This document shows, piece after piece, positions 33,132-40,940 of a DNA stretch of 64,000 bases. The notes under the pieces were generated by a model. The model was not told the origin of the DNA and did no database searches. It saw only the letters and a list, made by a program, of their open reading frames with translations. Within the stretch, counting starts at the first letter, position 1. The number at the start of each line of letters is the position of its first letter. The position numbers were made by a program, and so were the translations under genes. The DNA is from Lacrimispora defluvii (lineage in GTDB: Bacteria > Bacillota > Clostridia > Lachnospirales > Lachnospiraceae): contig JAAOXG010000008.1 in the NCBI GenBank assembly GCA_013036995.1, positions 124,001 through 188,000 on the forward strand, given 5' to 3'.

Positions 33132-34187
33132 ATGAAAGCTACACTCTCCTACCATCAGCAAAAAGATATTGAAAATGTAAAGCATCTGCGTGAGCTGATC
33201 AAAGAGCTTCCTCATTTCTGCGGTGATTTTTTTCGTGGCATTGAGCCACGTACATCTTCCCGCACCAGGATCGCCTATGCTTACGATTTAAAGGTATTTT
33301 TTGACTTCCTGCAAAAGGAAAATCCGGTTATTGGCAAGATTGATATGAAAGAAATACCATTAGATTTTTTAAATACCCTCAGGGTTGTTGATATAGAGGA
33401 ATATATGGAGTATTTAAAATACCGGTTTAATGATAGAGATCAGGAAGTAACCAATAAAGAGCGGGGAATTATGCGAAAAATCTCCTCTTTAAAAAGCTTC
33501 TATAATTATTATTACCGCAATGAACGACTTCAAAACAATCCAGCAGCCTTAATTCAGCTTCCCAAGCTGCATGAGAAAGAAATTATACGTTTGGATGTTG
33601 ATGAGGTTGCTCTATTGCTTGATGAAGTGGAAAAAGGTGAGTCTTTAACAGAAAAACAAAAGGCCTATCACGAGAAAACCAAGGTTCGGGATTTGGCACT
33701 GTTAACACTTTTACTTGGTACTGGAATCCGGGTGTCAGAATGTGTAGGTTTGGATCTTAATGATATTGATTTTAAAAATGGTGGAATCCGGATACATAGA
33801 AAGGGTGGAAAAGAAGTTACAGTTTACTTCGGTTCTGAAGTAGAGGATGCTCTCCTGGATTACCTGGAAGAAAGGAATCAGATGATCGCCGAAGAAGGTA
33901 GTGAAAATGCCCTTTTCCTCTCCATGCAGAGAAAAAGAATTGCTGTACGCAGCGTTGAGAATCTTGTAAAGAAATATTCAAGACTGGTAACTCCTCTAAA
34001 AAAGATTACTCCTCATAAGCTTCGCAGTACCTATGGCACTTCACTTTACAAAGAAACTGGTGATATCTATTTAGTGGCGGATGTCCTGGGACATTCAGAT
34101 GTAAATACTACTAAGAAACATTATGCTGCATTGGAAGACGAACGTCGCCGCAGTGCCAGAAATAAAGTAAAATTGCGGGAAGAATAA
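33132..34187 (+). CDS. Tyrosine recombinase, XerC/XerD-like
   Basis: This 351-residue site-specific recombinase has an N-terminal SAM-like core-binding domain (about residues 20-150) and a C-terminal catalytic domain. The active-site residues are present: Arg in GTGIRVSECVGL, Lys region in RKGGKEVTVYF, HKLRST (His-x-x-Arg), LGHSDVNTTKKHY (His and the Tyr nucleophile). Full length, no frameshift. AAGAGGTGATTTC precedes the ATG. It borders the A+T-rich island, so it might mobilise it. A XerC/D-like chromosomal gene close to lexA is, however, also common in Lachnospiraceae, and I favour a resident recombinase. Confidence 0.85.
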   Translation: MKATLSYHQQKDIENVKHLRELIKELPHFCGDFFRGIEPRTSSRTRIAYAYDLKVFFDFLQKENPVIGKIDMKEIPLDFLNTLRVVDIEEYMEYLKYRFNDRDQEVTNKERGIMRKISSLKSFYNYYYRNERLQNNPAALIQLPKLHEKEIIRLDVDEVALLLDEVEKGESLTEKQKAYHEKTKVRDLALLTLLLGTGIRVSECVGLDLNDIDFKNGGIRIHRKGGKEVTVYFGSEVEDALLDYLEERNQMIAEEGSENALFLSMQRKRIAVRSVENLVKKYSRLVTPLKKITPHKLRSTYGTSLYKETGDIYLVADVLGHSDVNTTKKHYAALEDERRRSARNKVKLREE

Positions 34188-34212
34188 ATAATATAAAAGA
34201 AACTAAAATAAC

Positions 34213-34262
34213 ATTCCCCACCACTGCCCTCTATAGAATGGCAGAGATGGGGAATTTGTTGT
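34213..34262 (+). terminator. Terminator after the recombinase gene
   Basis: ATTCCCCA...CTGCC (34213-34228) pairs with GGCAG...TGGGGAAT (34240-34255) with one internal mismatch block, followed by TTGTTGTTGTT. It may also serve the converging minus-strand gene. Confidence 0.75.
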
Positions 34263-34307
34263 TGTTAAATCATGATGTACTTTCTTTTCTAAGAAAGGTG
34301 CCGCCAT

Positions 34308-35081
34308 TCATTCCCCTTTTTCCAGATACTGTGCAATCTTTTTTCCTTTATACAGAATCGCATTTACCGGACATGCATTAATACATCGCATACAAAAAAT
34401 ACACTTATGACCAAATACAGGTTTATTCTGAACCATCCTTATATTCTTTCTGGGACAATTACAGGCACATATTTTACAACCGATACATCCTTCTGAAGAT
34501 GAATATTTCACACCGGCAATAGGCATTAATTTTGTAAATACCACTGCTGTGATATGATATAAGATGCTTCTGGACCAGGCTACTCTTTCTTTGCACTCTT
34601 TTCCAAGGAAAAAACCATCTAACAGCGGATCAATCTGTGACTTTAAAATCCTTTTATTTTCCTTTAAAATTTCCGGAGTGGTTGAACCAAACATGGAAAA
34701 GATCAAAAGATTGTTGGCATAAGGAAAACTCTTAGATGTAATCAGGCGGTGATTCTTTTTCCTTAATAATCGTTCTAATCCTGAGAAGTCGGTTAAGGAA
34801 TGTCCTGACTGGGTGCAATACGCCAGGGTTGGAATGACCAGTCCCCTCTTCTTCAGATTGTGATCTAAATAATCCAACGCATAAAGTACAGGATATTCAT
34901 AATATTTAGGAAAGCCTACGATCAAAAAGTCATATGGATATGAGGCGGGATCGAACTTCTCTTCCATTGAATGAACTTCAACTGAATAATCCTTTAAGAT
35001 TAAAGCATGATAAAACTCCTCTGCAACTGTTTTTGTATTCCCTGTTCCACTGAAGTAAAGAATTAAGACATTCAGAATCAA
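34308..35081 (-). CDS. EFR1-type flavodoxin-ferredoxin fusion protein
   Basis: This 257-residue redox protein has an N-terminal flavodoxin-like domain with an FMN phosphate loop (LYFSGTGNTKTVAEEF). The C-terminal half carries two [4Fe-4S] clusters (CIGCKICACNCP and CIFCMRCINACP). Such EFR1 proteins are common in anaerobes and pass electrons between flavin and iron-sulfur partners; the partners here are unknown. It starts at TTG with GGGGAGA directly upstream; no in-frame ATG is available near the conserved N terminus. It stands alone between the recombinase and the yneA-like gene. Confidence 0.87.
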   Translation of the reverse strand: MILNVLILYFSGTGNTKTVAEEFYHALILKDYSVEVHSMEEKFDPASYPYDFLIVGFPKYYEYPVLYALDYLDHNLKKRGLVIPTLAYCTQSGHSLTDFSGLERLLRKKNHRLITSKSFPYANNLLIFSMFGSTTPEILKENKRILKSQIDPLLDGFFLGKECKERVAWSRSILYHITAVVFTKLMPIAGVKYSSSEGCIGCKICACNCPRKNIRMVQNKPVFGHKCIFCMRCINACPVNAILYKGKKIAQYLEKGE

Positions 35082-35233
35082 TCTCTCCCCTGTGATAGAA
35101 TGACAGCTTGCTTAGAAAGGCTGGACTTCATAATTAATCTAACCCTGATTCAGCAATGATTTCTTCTTAAGTTAAGAATATCAGCTGAGAGATATAAATT
35201 CAAGTCATCCCATTAAGCAGAAATACCGGATCT

Positions 35234-35267
35234 GTACGGAGCCAGGTCACTGATCCTGGCTCTGTAC
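35234..35267 (-). terminator. Strong hairpin at the 3' end of the yneA-like gene
   Basis: GTACGGAGCCAGG (35234-35246) pairs with CCTGGCTCTGTAC (35255-35267) with one mismatch. The hairpin includes the last codons of the gene and lacks a T run on the minus strand, so it may terminate weakly or protect the mRNA end. Confidence 0.55.
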
Positions 35268-35549
35268 AAAATATGCTACCGTCAGATACTGTCCGGAATG
35301 TATGGTATCTTCCCTTAATCGGTTCATGCTTCTTAATTCCTGTACATATTGGGCAGTGGACATTCCGCTGTTCTCCACATACTGATCTGCAATGCTCCAG
35401 AGGCTGTCTCCGTTCTTGATCTCTATACTGGTGTAATACTTTTCTATCAGCGGAGTTCCTACCTCGCCGGCCAATGAATTCATAAGGGAATGTCCGCAAA
35501 AATAAGCTCCCAGCATGACTGCCAGGGTTAACATGATCAACTGTTTCAT
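35247..35549 (-). CDS. yneA: YneA-like SOS-induced cell-division inhibitor (membrane LysM protein)
   Basis: This 100-residue protein has an N-terminal membrane helix (LIMLTLAVMLGAYFCG) and a C-terminal LysM domain (YYTSIEIKNGDSLWSIADQYV ... HSGQYLTVAY). That is the layout of YneA, which blocks division during DNA damage in Bacillus. It is divergent from lexA, and SOS boxes lie in the shared promoter region. The ATG at 35549 has GAGGAGGT at good distance; ATG 35558 would be only about 1 bp from it. The assignment is by architecture and context; the sequence match to Bacillus YneA is limited. Confidence 0.82.
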   Translation of the reverse strand: MKQLIMLTLAVMLGAYFCGHSLMNSLAGEVGTPLIEKYYTSIEIKNGDSLWSIADQYVENSGMSTAQYVQELRSMNRLREDTIHSGQYLTVAYFVQSQDQ

Positions 35550-35574
35550 ATTATGCATACCTCCTCAAACGTAA

Positions 35575-35586
35575 GAACATATGTTC
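35575..35586. promoter_or_regulatory. SOS (LexA) box 1
   Basis: The perfect palindrome GAACATATGTTC lies in the 5' leader of the yneA-like gene, downstream of its promoter. Confidence 0.85.
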
Positions 35587-35601
35587 CTTTTTTCTGGATT
35601 T

Positions 35602-35631
35602 ATCATATCACTAAGAACATATGTTTGTCAA
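35602..35631 (-). promoter_or_regulatory. yneA promoter overlapping SOS box 2
   Basis: On the minus strand TTGACA (35631-35626) and TATGAT (35607-35602) are 18 bp apart. The LexA box GAACATATGTTT (35615-35626) fills the spacer. Confidence 0.8.
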
Positions 35632-35649
35632 TCTGTTTTGCATTTTTTC

Positions 35650-35661
35650 GAACAAAGGTTT
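35650..35661. promoter_or_regulatory. SOS box 3 (weaker)
   Basis: GAACAAAGGTTT (CGAAC-type half site with an imperfect right half) overlaps the -35 region of lexA. Confidence 0.6.
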
Positions 35662-35688
35662 GCATTTTTACCGAACATATGTTACTAT
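35660..35688 (+). promoter_or_regulatory. lexA promoter with SOS box 4
   Basis: TTGCAT (35660-35665) and TACTAT (35683-35688) are 17 bp apart. The LexA box GAACATATGTTA (35673-35684) covers the spacer and the start of the -10, so LexA should repress itself. Confidence 0.8.
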
Positions 35689-35721
35689 AGTTTTAATGAA
35701 TAGGAATGAGGAGGCTGTGTT

Positions 35722-36342
35722 ATGGCGCAAGAAAAAATCACACCCAAACAGCAGGAAATTTTAGAATATATAAAAGAGACTATTTTAAAGAAGGGATATC
35801 CGCCTGCAGTCAGGGAGATCTGTGAAGCGGTCCATCTTAAATCCACATCTTCTGTACACTCTCATCTGGAAACACTTGAGGAAAAAGGATATATAAGAAG
35901 GGATCCGACAAAACCCCGTACCATTGAGATTATTGATGACTGCTTTAACCTTACCCGCCGGGAAGTTGTGAACGTTCCCATACTTGGAACGGTTGCTGCC
36001 GGACAGCCTTTATATGCAGAAGAGAATATTGAAAATTACTATCCCATTCCCTCCGATCTCTTGCCCAACGCAGAGACTTTCATGTTAAAGGTAAGGGGCA
36101 ATTCCATGATCAATTCAGGGATATTAGAAGGGGATCAGATTATTGTGGAGCACTGTTCCACTGCCCAGAATGGGGAGATCGTTGTAGCACTGGTAGATGA
36201 TTCCGCTACGGTAAAGCGTTTTTTTAAAGAGAACGGGCATTATCGTCTTCAGCCTGAGAATGATACTATGGATCCTATTATAGTCGATCATGTGGAAATT
36301 CTTGGAAAAGTAATTGGTTTGTTCCGTTTAGGGATTCACTAA
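35722..36342 (+). CDS. lexA: SOS repressor LexA
   Basis: LexA represses DNA-damage genes and cleaves itself when RecA filaments form. The 206-residue product has an N-terminal winged helix (KQQEILEYIKETI ... SVHSHLETLEEKGYIRRD), the Ala-Gly cleavage site in TVAAGQP, and the Ser-Lys dyad in VRGNSMINSG and SATVKRFF. Length is normal. AGGAGG precedes the ATG. Four LexA boxes lie in the divergent promoter region, two of them over its own promoter. Confidence 0.96.
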   Translation: MAQEKITPKQQEILEYIKETILKKGYPPAVREICEAVHLKSTSSVHSHLETLEEKGYIRRDPTKPRTIEIIDDCFNLTRREVVNVPILGTVAAGQPLYAEENIENYYPIPSDLLPNAETFMLKVRGNSMINSGILEGDQIIVEHCSTAQNGEIVVALVDDSATVKRFFKENGHYRLQPENDTMDPIIVDHVEILGKVIGLFRLGIH

Positions 36343-36350
36343 GTAGTAAT

Positions 36351-36395
36351 TAGGCTTAAAGTTAACATAATTATTTTATGTAAACCTTAAGCCTA
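36351..36395 (+). terminator. Long stem-loop after lexA
   Basis: TAGGCTTAA (36351-36359) pairs with TTAAGCCTA (36387-36395), with an inner GTTAACATAA/TTATGTAAAC-like extension. No T run follows, so it may act as an mRNA 3' end together with the next hairpin. Confidence 0.5.
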
Positions 36396-36427
36396 AAAAA
36401 ACGGCTCACAATATTTGTTAAGCCGTT
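36394..36427 (-). terminator. Terminator of the obg-nadD-rsfS gene series
   Basis: On the minus strand AACGGCT (36427-36421) pairs with AGCCGTT (36406-36400), followed by a run of Ts. It lies just downstream of rsfS. Confidence 0.8.
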
Positions 36428-36453
36428 GATTTTAAAATTAATTATATTCAAAT

Positions 36454-36813
36454 CTATTTTACATCTAAATCTTCCACAGAGATTGTCTTTCCATCTCTCC
36501 AGATTCGTTCCAGATCATAGAAAAGACGGTTCTCTTTATCAAAGACATGCACGATGATATCGCCATAGTCCATGAGAATCCAATTGGCAGTCTGATATCC
36601 TTCTACCTGCTTGCATACATATCCCTTTTTACCCAGTTCCTCTTCCACGTTGTCTACCATTGCCTGCACCTGGTTTGAGTTAGTACCGCTGGCAATAATA
36701 AAGTAATCAGCAAGAACTGATACGTTACGAATGTCAATGACGCTGACATCCTCACCTTTTTTATCAGATAAAGCTGCATAAGCTGTTTTTACCATATCCA
36801 TGGATTGATTCAT
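36454..36813 (-). CDS. rsfS: Ribosome silencing factor RsfS
   Basis: RsfS binds ribosomal protein L14 on the 50S subunit and blocks subunit joining under starvation. The 119-residue product has the family blocks VIDIRNVSVLADYFIIASG, VEGYQTANWILMDYGDIIVHVF and FYDLERIWRDG. The start overlaps the yqeK stop by 4 bp. It is the last gene of nadD-yqeK-rsfS, a conserved Firmicute order, and a terminator follows. Confidence 0.94.
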   Translation of the reverse strand: MNQSMDMVKTAYAALSDKKGEDVSVIDIRNVSVLADYFIIASGTNSNQVQAMVDNVEEELGKKGYVCKQVEGYQTANWILMDYGDIIVHVFDKENRLFYDLERIWRDGKTISVEDLDVK

Positions 36814-37406
36814 CTTGTTTCTCCCTTCTTTTCATTGTGAACCTGTTTATAATAAGCATATGCCTGTTTCGAAACAGAATCCACAAAACTTCCTTTGCTT
36901 TCCAGATATTCAAGAGTATTCTTAAGAATCTGATAAACACATTCATCCAAATCTGTAAATGCAAGAGAACGAATATGAAGCAGATCAGGCGCACGCTCCC
37001 GCCTGGGTTCAATATAATCTGCCGTAAAAACGATTTTATCAAGCAGGGACATTTGGGGTCTTCCTGTTGTATGCCAGCGAATGGCACTTAAAACCTCCTG
37101 GTCAGTTACATTATATTTATTCTCCGCCAGCCATGCCCCGTATTTGGCATGAAGCACGACTGGGGCCTTAAGTTCATCATCAGTTAGTTGAATATCCTGT
37201 TTCCGGCATTTTTTAATGATTTCTTCATTTCCGTAATGCTTTGCACAATCGTGAAGCAGACCTGCAAGCTCTGCCTGATCTAAATTACAACTGTATCGCA
37301 TGGCCAATGCGGTACAGATAAAAGATACACTTAATGTGTGTTCAAATCTTAAAGGGTTCAATTTTTCCTTTAAATCATTTCTTAATTCCACTATAACATC
37401 TATCAT
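36810..37406 (-). CDS. yqeK: YqeK-type HD-domain bis(5'-nucleosyl)-tetraphosphatase
   Basis: YqeK proteins hydrolyse diadenosine tetraphosphate symmetrically to ADP. The 198-residue product has the HD motif metal ligands: His in RFEHTLSVSF, LLHDCAKHYG (His-Asp), VLHAKYGAWLA and the late IRWHTTGRPQMSLLDKIVFTADYIEP. It overlaps nadD and rsfS by 4 bp each, so the three are translated together. Confidence 0.92.
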   Translation of the reverse strand: MIDVIVELRNDLKEKLNPLRFEHTLSVSFICTALAMRYSCNLDQAELAGLLHDCAKHYGNEEIIKKCRKQDIQLTDDELKAPVVLHAKYGAWLAENKYNVTDQEVLSAIRWHTTGRPQMSLLDKIVFTADYIEPRRERAPDLLHIRSLAFTDLDECVYQILKNTLEYLESKGSFVDSVSKQAYAYYKQVHNEKKGETR

Positions 37407-38023
37407 GCTTTATCCTTCTCCTGATACAAGCCTTGATCTTTAATATATGTCAGTACCTTAGGGGGTACATATTCTGAAACAGAAAGACCGTCTGCAATTC
37501 GTTCCCTCAGCATGGCGGAGGAAATATCCATCTCTTTACAATGAAGAATGCGGATATCTGCCTTGTACCTGGTGCCCAGGCAGGCAATCTGCTGTTCCAT
37601 GGAAAGGTGCGCATCTTCATATTCCCGCCGGGCGGCTAATATCACGGCTTGAGACAGAACCTGATCCGGTTCATACCAGTTTTCAATTTCATAAAGCGAA
37701 TCAGCTCCAATGATAAAAAAGTATTGATGCTGTGGATAAGCTTCCCGCAGCAATCGTAAGGTCTGAGCGGTATAGGTACTTCCGTTTCTTCTGACCTCGA
37801 AATCAGAGCAGACCAGACCGTTTTTCCCCTCAATGGCAAGTTGTGTCATCGTAAGGCGGATGTCTGGATCGGTTATTTTCTGATTTTTTTTGTGAGGTGG
37901 ATGCCCGGATGGCATAAACCATACCTCATCCAGCTGGTATTCTTCATAAGCCTGTTCTCCAAGCATCAGATGACCATTGTGGATCGGATCGAATGTTCCG
38001 CCCATAATCCCTATATTACCCAT
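37403..38023 (-). CDS. nadD: Nicotinate-nucleotide adenylyltransferase NadD
   Basis: NadD adenylates nicotinate mononucleotide in NAD synthesis. The 206-residue product has the nucleotidyltransferase motifs GGTFDPIHNGHLMLGEQA (HxGH), VWFMPSGHPPHK, FIIGADSLYEIENW and the ISSAMLRERI (SxxxxR) motif. It lies 34 bp after yhbY and overlaps yqeK by 4 bp. Confidence 0.94.
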   Translation of the reverse strand: MGNIGIMGGTFDPIHNGHLMLGEQAYEEYQLDEVWFMPSGHPPHKKNQKITDPDIRLTMTQLAIEGKNGLVCSDFEVRRNGSTYTAQTLRLLREAYPQHQYFFIIGADSLYEIENWYEPDQVLSQAVILAARREYEDAHLSMEQQIACLGTRYKADIRILHCKEMDISSAMLRERIADGLSVSEYVPPKVLTYIKDQGLYQEKDKA

Positions 38024-38057
38024 AATTATCGACTCCCTGGCCTAATAATAAGACCTG

Positions 38058-38354
38058 TTATTTAGGAAGAGCAATTTTTCTCTTTGTTTCGTCTTTTGCC
38101 TGTTTATAAAGGACGATCTTTCTTCCAATGACCTGAACTATTTCAGAACGAGTCCGTTCAGACAAGATAGAAGCAATACTGTTACCATCGTCGGCACAAT
38201 TTTTTAAAATGGTTATTTTAATTAATTCTCTTGCTTCTAAAGCCTCTGCGATCGCATTTGTGATCTCAGGAGTCAGGCTGGATTTGCCAATCTGAAAGAT
38301 TGGATCTATATTCATCGCTAATCCTTTTAAATAGGATCTCTGCTTACTTGTCAT
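38058..38354 (-). CDS. yhbY: YhbY/CRM-domain ribosome-associated RNA-binding protein
   Basis: This is a small CRM-fold RNA-binding protein linked to 50S assembly. The 98-residue product starts with TSKQRSYLKGLAMNIDPIFQIGK and has the family's GxxG loop region and LIKITILKNC, then IVQVIGRKIVLYKQ. ATG 38354 follows AAGGAGAATAAT; the longer frame up to 38432 runs back into the obg 3' end and has no ribosome site. It is 13 bp downstream of obg. Confidence 0.92.
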   Translation of the reverse strand: MTSKQRSYLKGLAMNIDPIFQIGKSSLTPEITNAIAEALEARELIKITILKNCADDGNSIASILSERTRSEIVQVIGRKIVLYKQAKDETKRKIALPK

Positions 38355-38367
38355 ATTATTCTCCTTG

Positions 38368-39651
38368 TTACTTGTAATAGTCAAATTCAAGACCATACAT
38401 GCGGACCGTATCGCCTTCCTGAATGCCGGCATTTTCCAGTTCTTCCAATATACCGTTGTCTTTTAAGAACTTCTGGAAGAACGTAAAGCCCTTCTCAGAT
38501 TCCAGATTTGTATAACCAAGCATCTTTTCAATACGGGGACCTTCTACCACATAAACTCCGTCTTCCGTTACTTCTACTGAATAAGGCAGCATTATGCCTG
38601 ACAGACTCTTTAAGTCAAATTCTTTTTCAAAGATCAAAGGACTTAAATTAACGGTTTTAAGCAGTTCATATACTGCATAAAGCAGCTCCTTAACGCCCTG
38701 GCCGCTTACTGCAGAGATGGGGTAAACTTTAATGCCCTGAGGTTCAAATTCAGCTTTCAGTTTATCGATTGGACTCTCACCATCTTCATAAATGGCATCA
38801 ATCTTATTGGCAGCTATAATTTGAGGCCGCTTTATTAATTCAGGATTATAGGCCTCCAGCTCTTTATTAATGGCTTTAATATCGGCAATGGGATCCCTTC
38901 CTTCTGTGGAAGCAGAATCTACAACATGAACCAGTACTCTTGTCCGCTCAATATGGCGAAGAAAATCATGTCCAAGTCCAACCCCTTCAGAAGCACCCTC
39001 AATCAGACCGGGGATATCTGCCATGACAAAGCCTTTTCCTCCATCGATATCAACCACTCCAAGATGGGGATTTAAAGTAGTAAAATGATAATTGGCAATT
39101 TTAGGTCTTGCATTGCTGACACGTGATAAAAGAGTTGATTTTCCTACATTGGGAAATCCTACCAGCCCTACATCGGCAATTACTTTTAATTCCATCTGCA
39201 CCCACAGTTCCTGAGAAGGCTGTCCAGGCTGTGCATATTTCGGCGCCTGCATGGTAGGGGTTGCAAAGTTCATATTGCCCTGTCCGCCTCTGCCGCCTTT
39301 TAAAATAACTTCACGGCGATTATCTCCTGACATATCAGCAATCACTTTTCCGGATTCAAAATCCTTTAAAACAGTTCCTTCCGGTACTTTTATGATTAAG
39401 TCGCTGCCGTCCTTTCCGTGGCAACGGCGCTTTCCGCCTGGTTCCCCGTCCTGTGCAGTATACTTGTGAATGTGTCTGAAGTCACTTAACGTATTAAGTC
39501 CTTCATCCACTTCAAAAATAATATTACCGCCCCGGCCGCCATCACCGCCGTCAGGACCGCCGCAGGGAACATAAAGTTCTCTCCGGAAGCTGACATGACC
39601 ATCGCCGCCCTTTCCGGATCTTATATATATTTTTGCTCTATCGGCAAACAT
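38368..39651 (-). CDS. obg: GTPase Obg (CgtA)
   Basis: Obg is an essential GTPase for 50S maturation and stress control. The 427-residue product has the glycine-rich Obg fold (about residues 1-158: SGKGGDGHVSFRRE, GGPDGGDGGRGG), the G domain (GFPNVGKSTLLSR, DIPGLIEGAS, NKIDAI) and a C-terminal OCT domain (about residues 345-427, ending MYGLEFDYYK), which marks the Gram-positive type. It lies downstream of rpmA behind a terminator-like hairpin, so part of its expression may be read-through. Confidence 0.95.
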   Translation of the reverse strand: MFADRAKIYIRSGKGGDGHVSFRRELYVPCGGPDGGDGGRGGNIIFEVDEGLNTLSDFRHIHKYTAQDGEPGGKRRCHGKDGSDLIIKVPEGTVLKDFESGKVIADMSGDNRREVILKGGRGGQGNMNFATPTMQAPKYAQPGQPSQELWVQMELKVIADVGLVGFPNVGKSTLLSRVSNARPKIANYHFTTLNPHLGVVDIDGGKGFVMADIPGLIEGASEGVGLGHDFLRHIERTRVLVHVVDSASTEGRDPIADIKAINKELEAYNPELIKRPQIIAANKIDAIYEDGESPIDKLKAEFEPQGIKVYPISAVSGQGVKELLYAVYELLKTVNLSPLIFEKEFDLKSLSGIMLPYSVEVTEDGVYVVEGPRIEKMLGYTNLESEKGFTFFQKFLKDNGILEELENAGIQEGDTVRMYGLEFDYYK

Positions 39652-39726
39652 TCATTCACCTGTTTCCTTTCTGTGATAAAAAAACGGAATCCCATTATTC
39701 TAAGTTCAGATTAATGGGCGTATCGT

Positions 39727-39760
39727 AAAAAACGGCTCCATACGTCAAGGTATGAAGCCG
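39727..39760 (-). terminator. Terminator after rpmA
   Basis: On the minus strand CGGCTTCATAC pairs with GTATGGAGCCG (one bulge) and is followed by TTTTTTA. It separates the rplU-prp-rpmA transcript from obg. Confidence 0.85.
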
Positions 39761-39766
39761 GTCCAA

Positions 39767-40057
39767 TTATTCGTTAATTGCTTTTGGATAAACAGAAACC
39801 TGCTTTTTGTCTCTGCCTTTTCTCTCAAATTTCACAACGCCATCCACTAAAGCGAATAATGTATCATCACCGCCGCGGCCTACGTTGATGCCTGGATGAA
39901 TGTGAGTTCCACGCTGTCTGTAAAGAATGTTGCCAGCTAATACGAACTGTCCATCAGCTCTTTTGGCACCTAATCTCTTAGACTCGGAATCTCTGCCGTT
40001 CTTTGTAGAACCAACACCCTTTTTATGAGCGAAAAATTGAAGGTTCATCTTTAACAT
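39767..40057 (-). CDS. rpmA: 50S ribosomal protein L27 (Prp-processed form)
   Basis: This 96-residue protein has the long N terminus of Firmicute L27: [19 protein letters not shown] (through residue 19), in which the peptide up to FF is removed by the Prp protease. It continues with [21 protein letters not shown] and [17 protein letters not shown] 40057 is 7 bp after AAGGAGGT; a GTG at 40060 is also in frame. Downstream of prp in the usual rplU-prp-rpmA order. Confidence 0.95.
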   Translation of the reverse strand: MLKMNLQFFAHKKGVGSTKNGRDSESKRLGAKRADGQFVLAGNILYRQRGTHIHPGINVGRGGDDTLFALVDGVVKFERKGRDKKQVSVYPKAINE

Positions 40058-40060
40058 CAC

Positions 40061-40399
40061 TTACACCTCCTTAAATCGGATTTTAATATATGGTTCTCCA
40101 TATTCTTCCTCAATATCCTGTAATCCGAATACCAGAGAATTCATAAGGAGCTGCGACCCGGAACTTATGTCAGAGGTAAACCGAAACTGAAAAGAACCTG
40201 TCTTTTCTTCCTGGTTCACTTCGAAAGAATCCTCTGTGAATTGCTCCACACTGTTAGCCATATTAAAAGTCAGAGCTGAAACAGCGGAACAGACAAGCTC
40301 TTGTCCATCCTGATGATCATCAGCCAACCCTGCATGTCCTAACATATCAATTCCTGTATAACGTTGTTCTGAATCAACAAATACGGTTACTCTTATCAT
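40061..40399 (-). CDS. prp: Ribosomal-processing cysteine protease Prp
   Basis: Prp cleaves the N-terminal extension from L27. The 112-residue product has the catalytic His in GHAGLADD and the catalytic Cys in ELVCSAVSALTFN, as expected of the family. It sits between rplU and rpmA, whose product carries the matching cleavage site (LQFF/AHKKG). This pairing supports both calls. Confidence 0.93.
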   Translation of the reverse strand: MIRVTVFVDSEQRYTGIDMLGHAGLADDHQDGQELVCSAVSALTFNMANSVEQFTEDSFEVNQEEKTGSFQFRFTSDISSGSQLLMNSLVFGLQDIEEEYGEPYIKIRFKEV

Positions 40400-40401
40400 G
40401 A

Positions 40402-40710
40402 TTAAGCGTTGATCTTTTCGATCTTAACCTGAGTATAAGACTGTCTGTGACCATTCTTCTTATGGTATCCAGATTTTCTCTTATACTTGTAAACAATAAC
40501 TTTTTTAGCTTTGCCTTCTTTAACAACTGTACCTGTTACGGTAGCACCTGCTACTGTCGGGCAGCCTACTGCTAATTCACCATTGTTTACAACAAGAACC
40601 TGGTCAAATGTGACAGCTTCACCAGCGTCAACACCAAGCTTTTCAACTTTAATGATATCGCCTTCCGCTACTTTGTACTGCTTACCACCTGTTGCAATAA
40701 TCGCGTACAT
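40402..40710 (-). CDS. rplU: 50S ribosomal protein L21
   Basis: This 102-residue protein has the standard L21 start [18 protein letters not shown] and the C-terminal [25 protein letters not shown] 40710 is preceded by AGGAGGTGCC. The gene has a strong promoter and a leader of about 80 nt; Firmicute L21 operons often have an autoregulatory leader RNA, but I cannot confirm its fold by eye. Confidence 0.96.
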   Translation of the reverse strand: MYAIIATGGKQYKVAEGDIIKVEKLGVDAGEAVTFDQVLVVNNGELAVGCPTVAGATVTGTVVKEGKAKKVIVYKYKRKSGYHKKNGHRQSYTQVKIEKINA

Positions 40711-40797
40711 ATGGCACCTCCTATTATCATTACTCGCCAACTATGGTGTTCTGAAAAATCAGAAACTTTTAAACCTCATTGTGCGGCATACTTTATA

Positions 40798-40826
40798 AAT
40801 ATAGCATTCCTTAACGGTTATGTCAA
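40798..40826 (-). promoter_or_regulatory. Promoter of the rplU-prp-rpmA operon
   Basis: On the minus strand TTGACA (40826-40821), a 17-bp spacer and TATATT (40803-40798) are found, about 90 bp before the rplU start. Confidence 0.85.
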
Positions 40827-40877
40827 TAATTTTTTCTGGAAATTTATTAGAAAAAACGGGGGTTTTATGACTTCTCC

Positions 40878-40906
40878 TTGTATTTTTCCATTTCTCTTAG
40901 TATAAT
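40878..40906 (+). promoter_or_regulatory. Promoter of the MFS gene
   Basis: TTGTAT (40878-40883) and a perfect TATAAT (40901-40906) are 17 bp apart, 35 bp before the start codon. Confidence 0.75.
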
Positions 40907-40940
40907 GGTCAATGTTTGATCATAAAAGGGGGTAATACCA

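Noticed and set aside
33132-34187. Recombinase as proof of an integrated prophage
   Set aside because: No terminase, capsid, lysis or replication genes and no flanking direct repeats were seen; Xer-like genes near lexA are common in this group.
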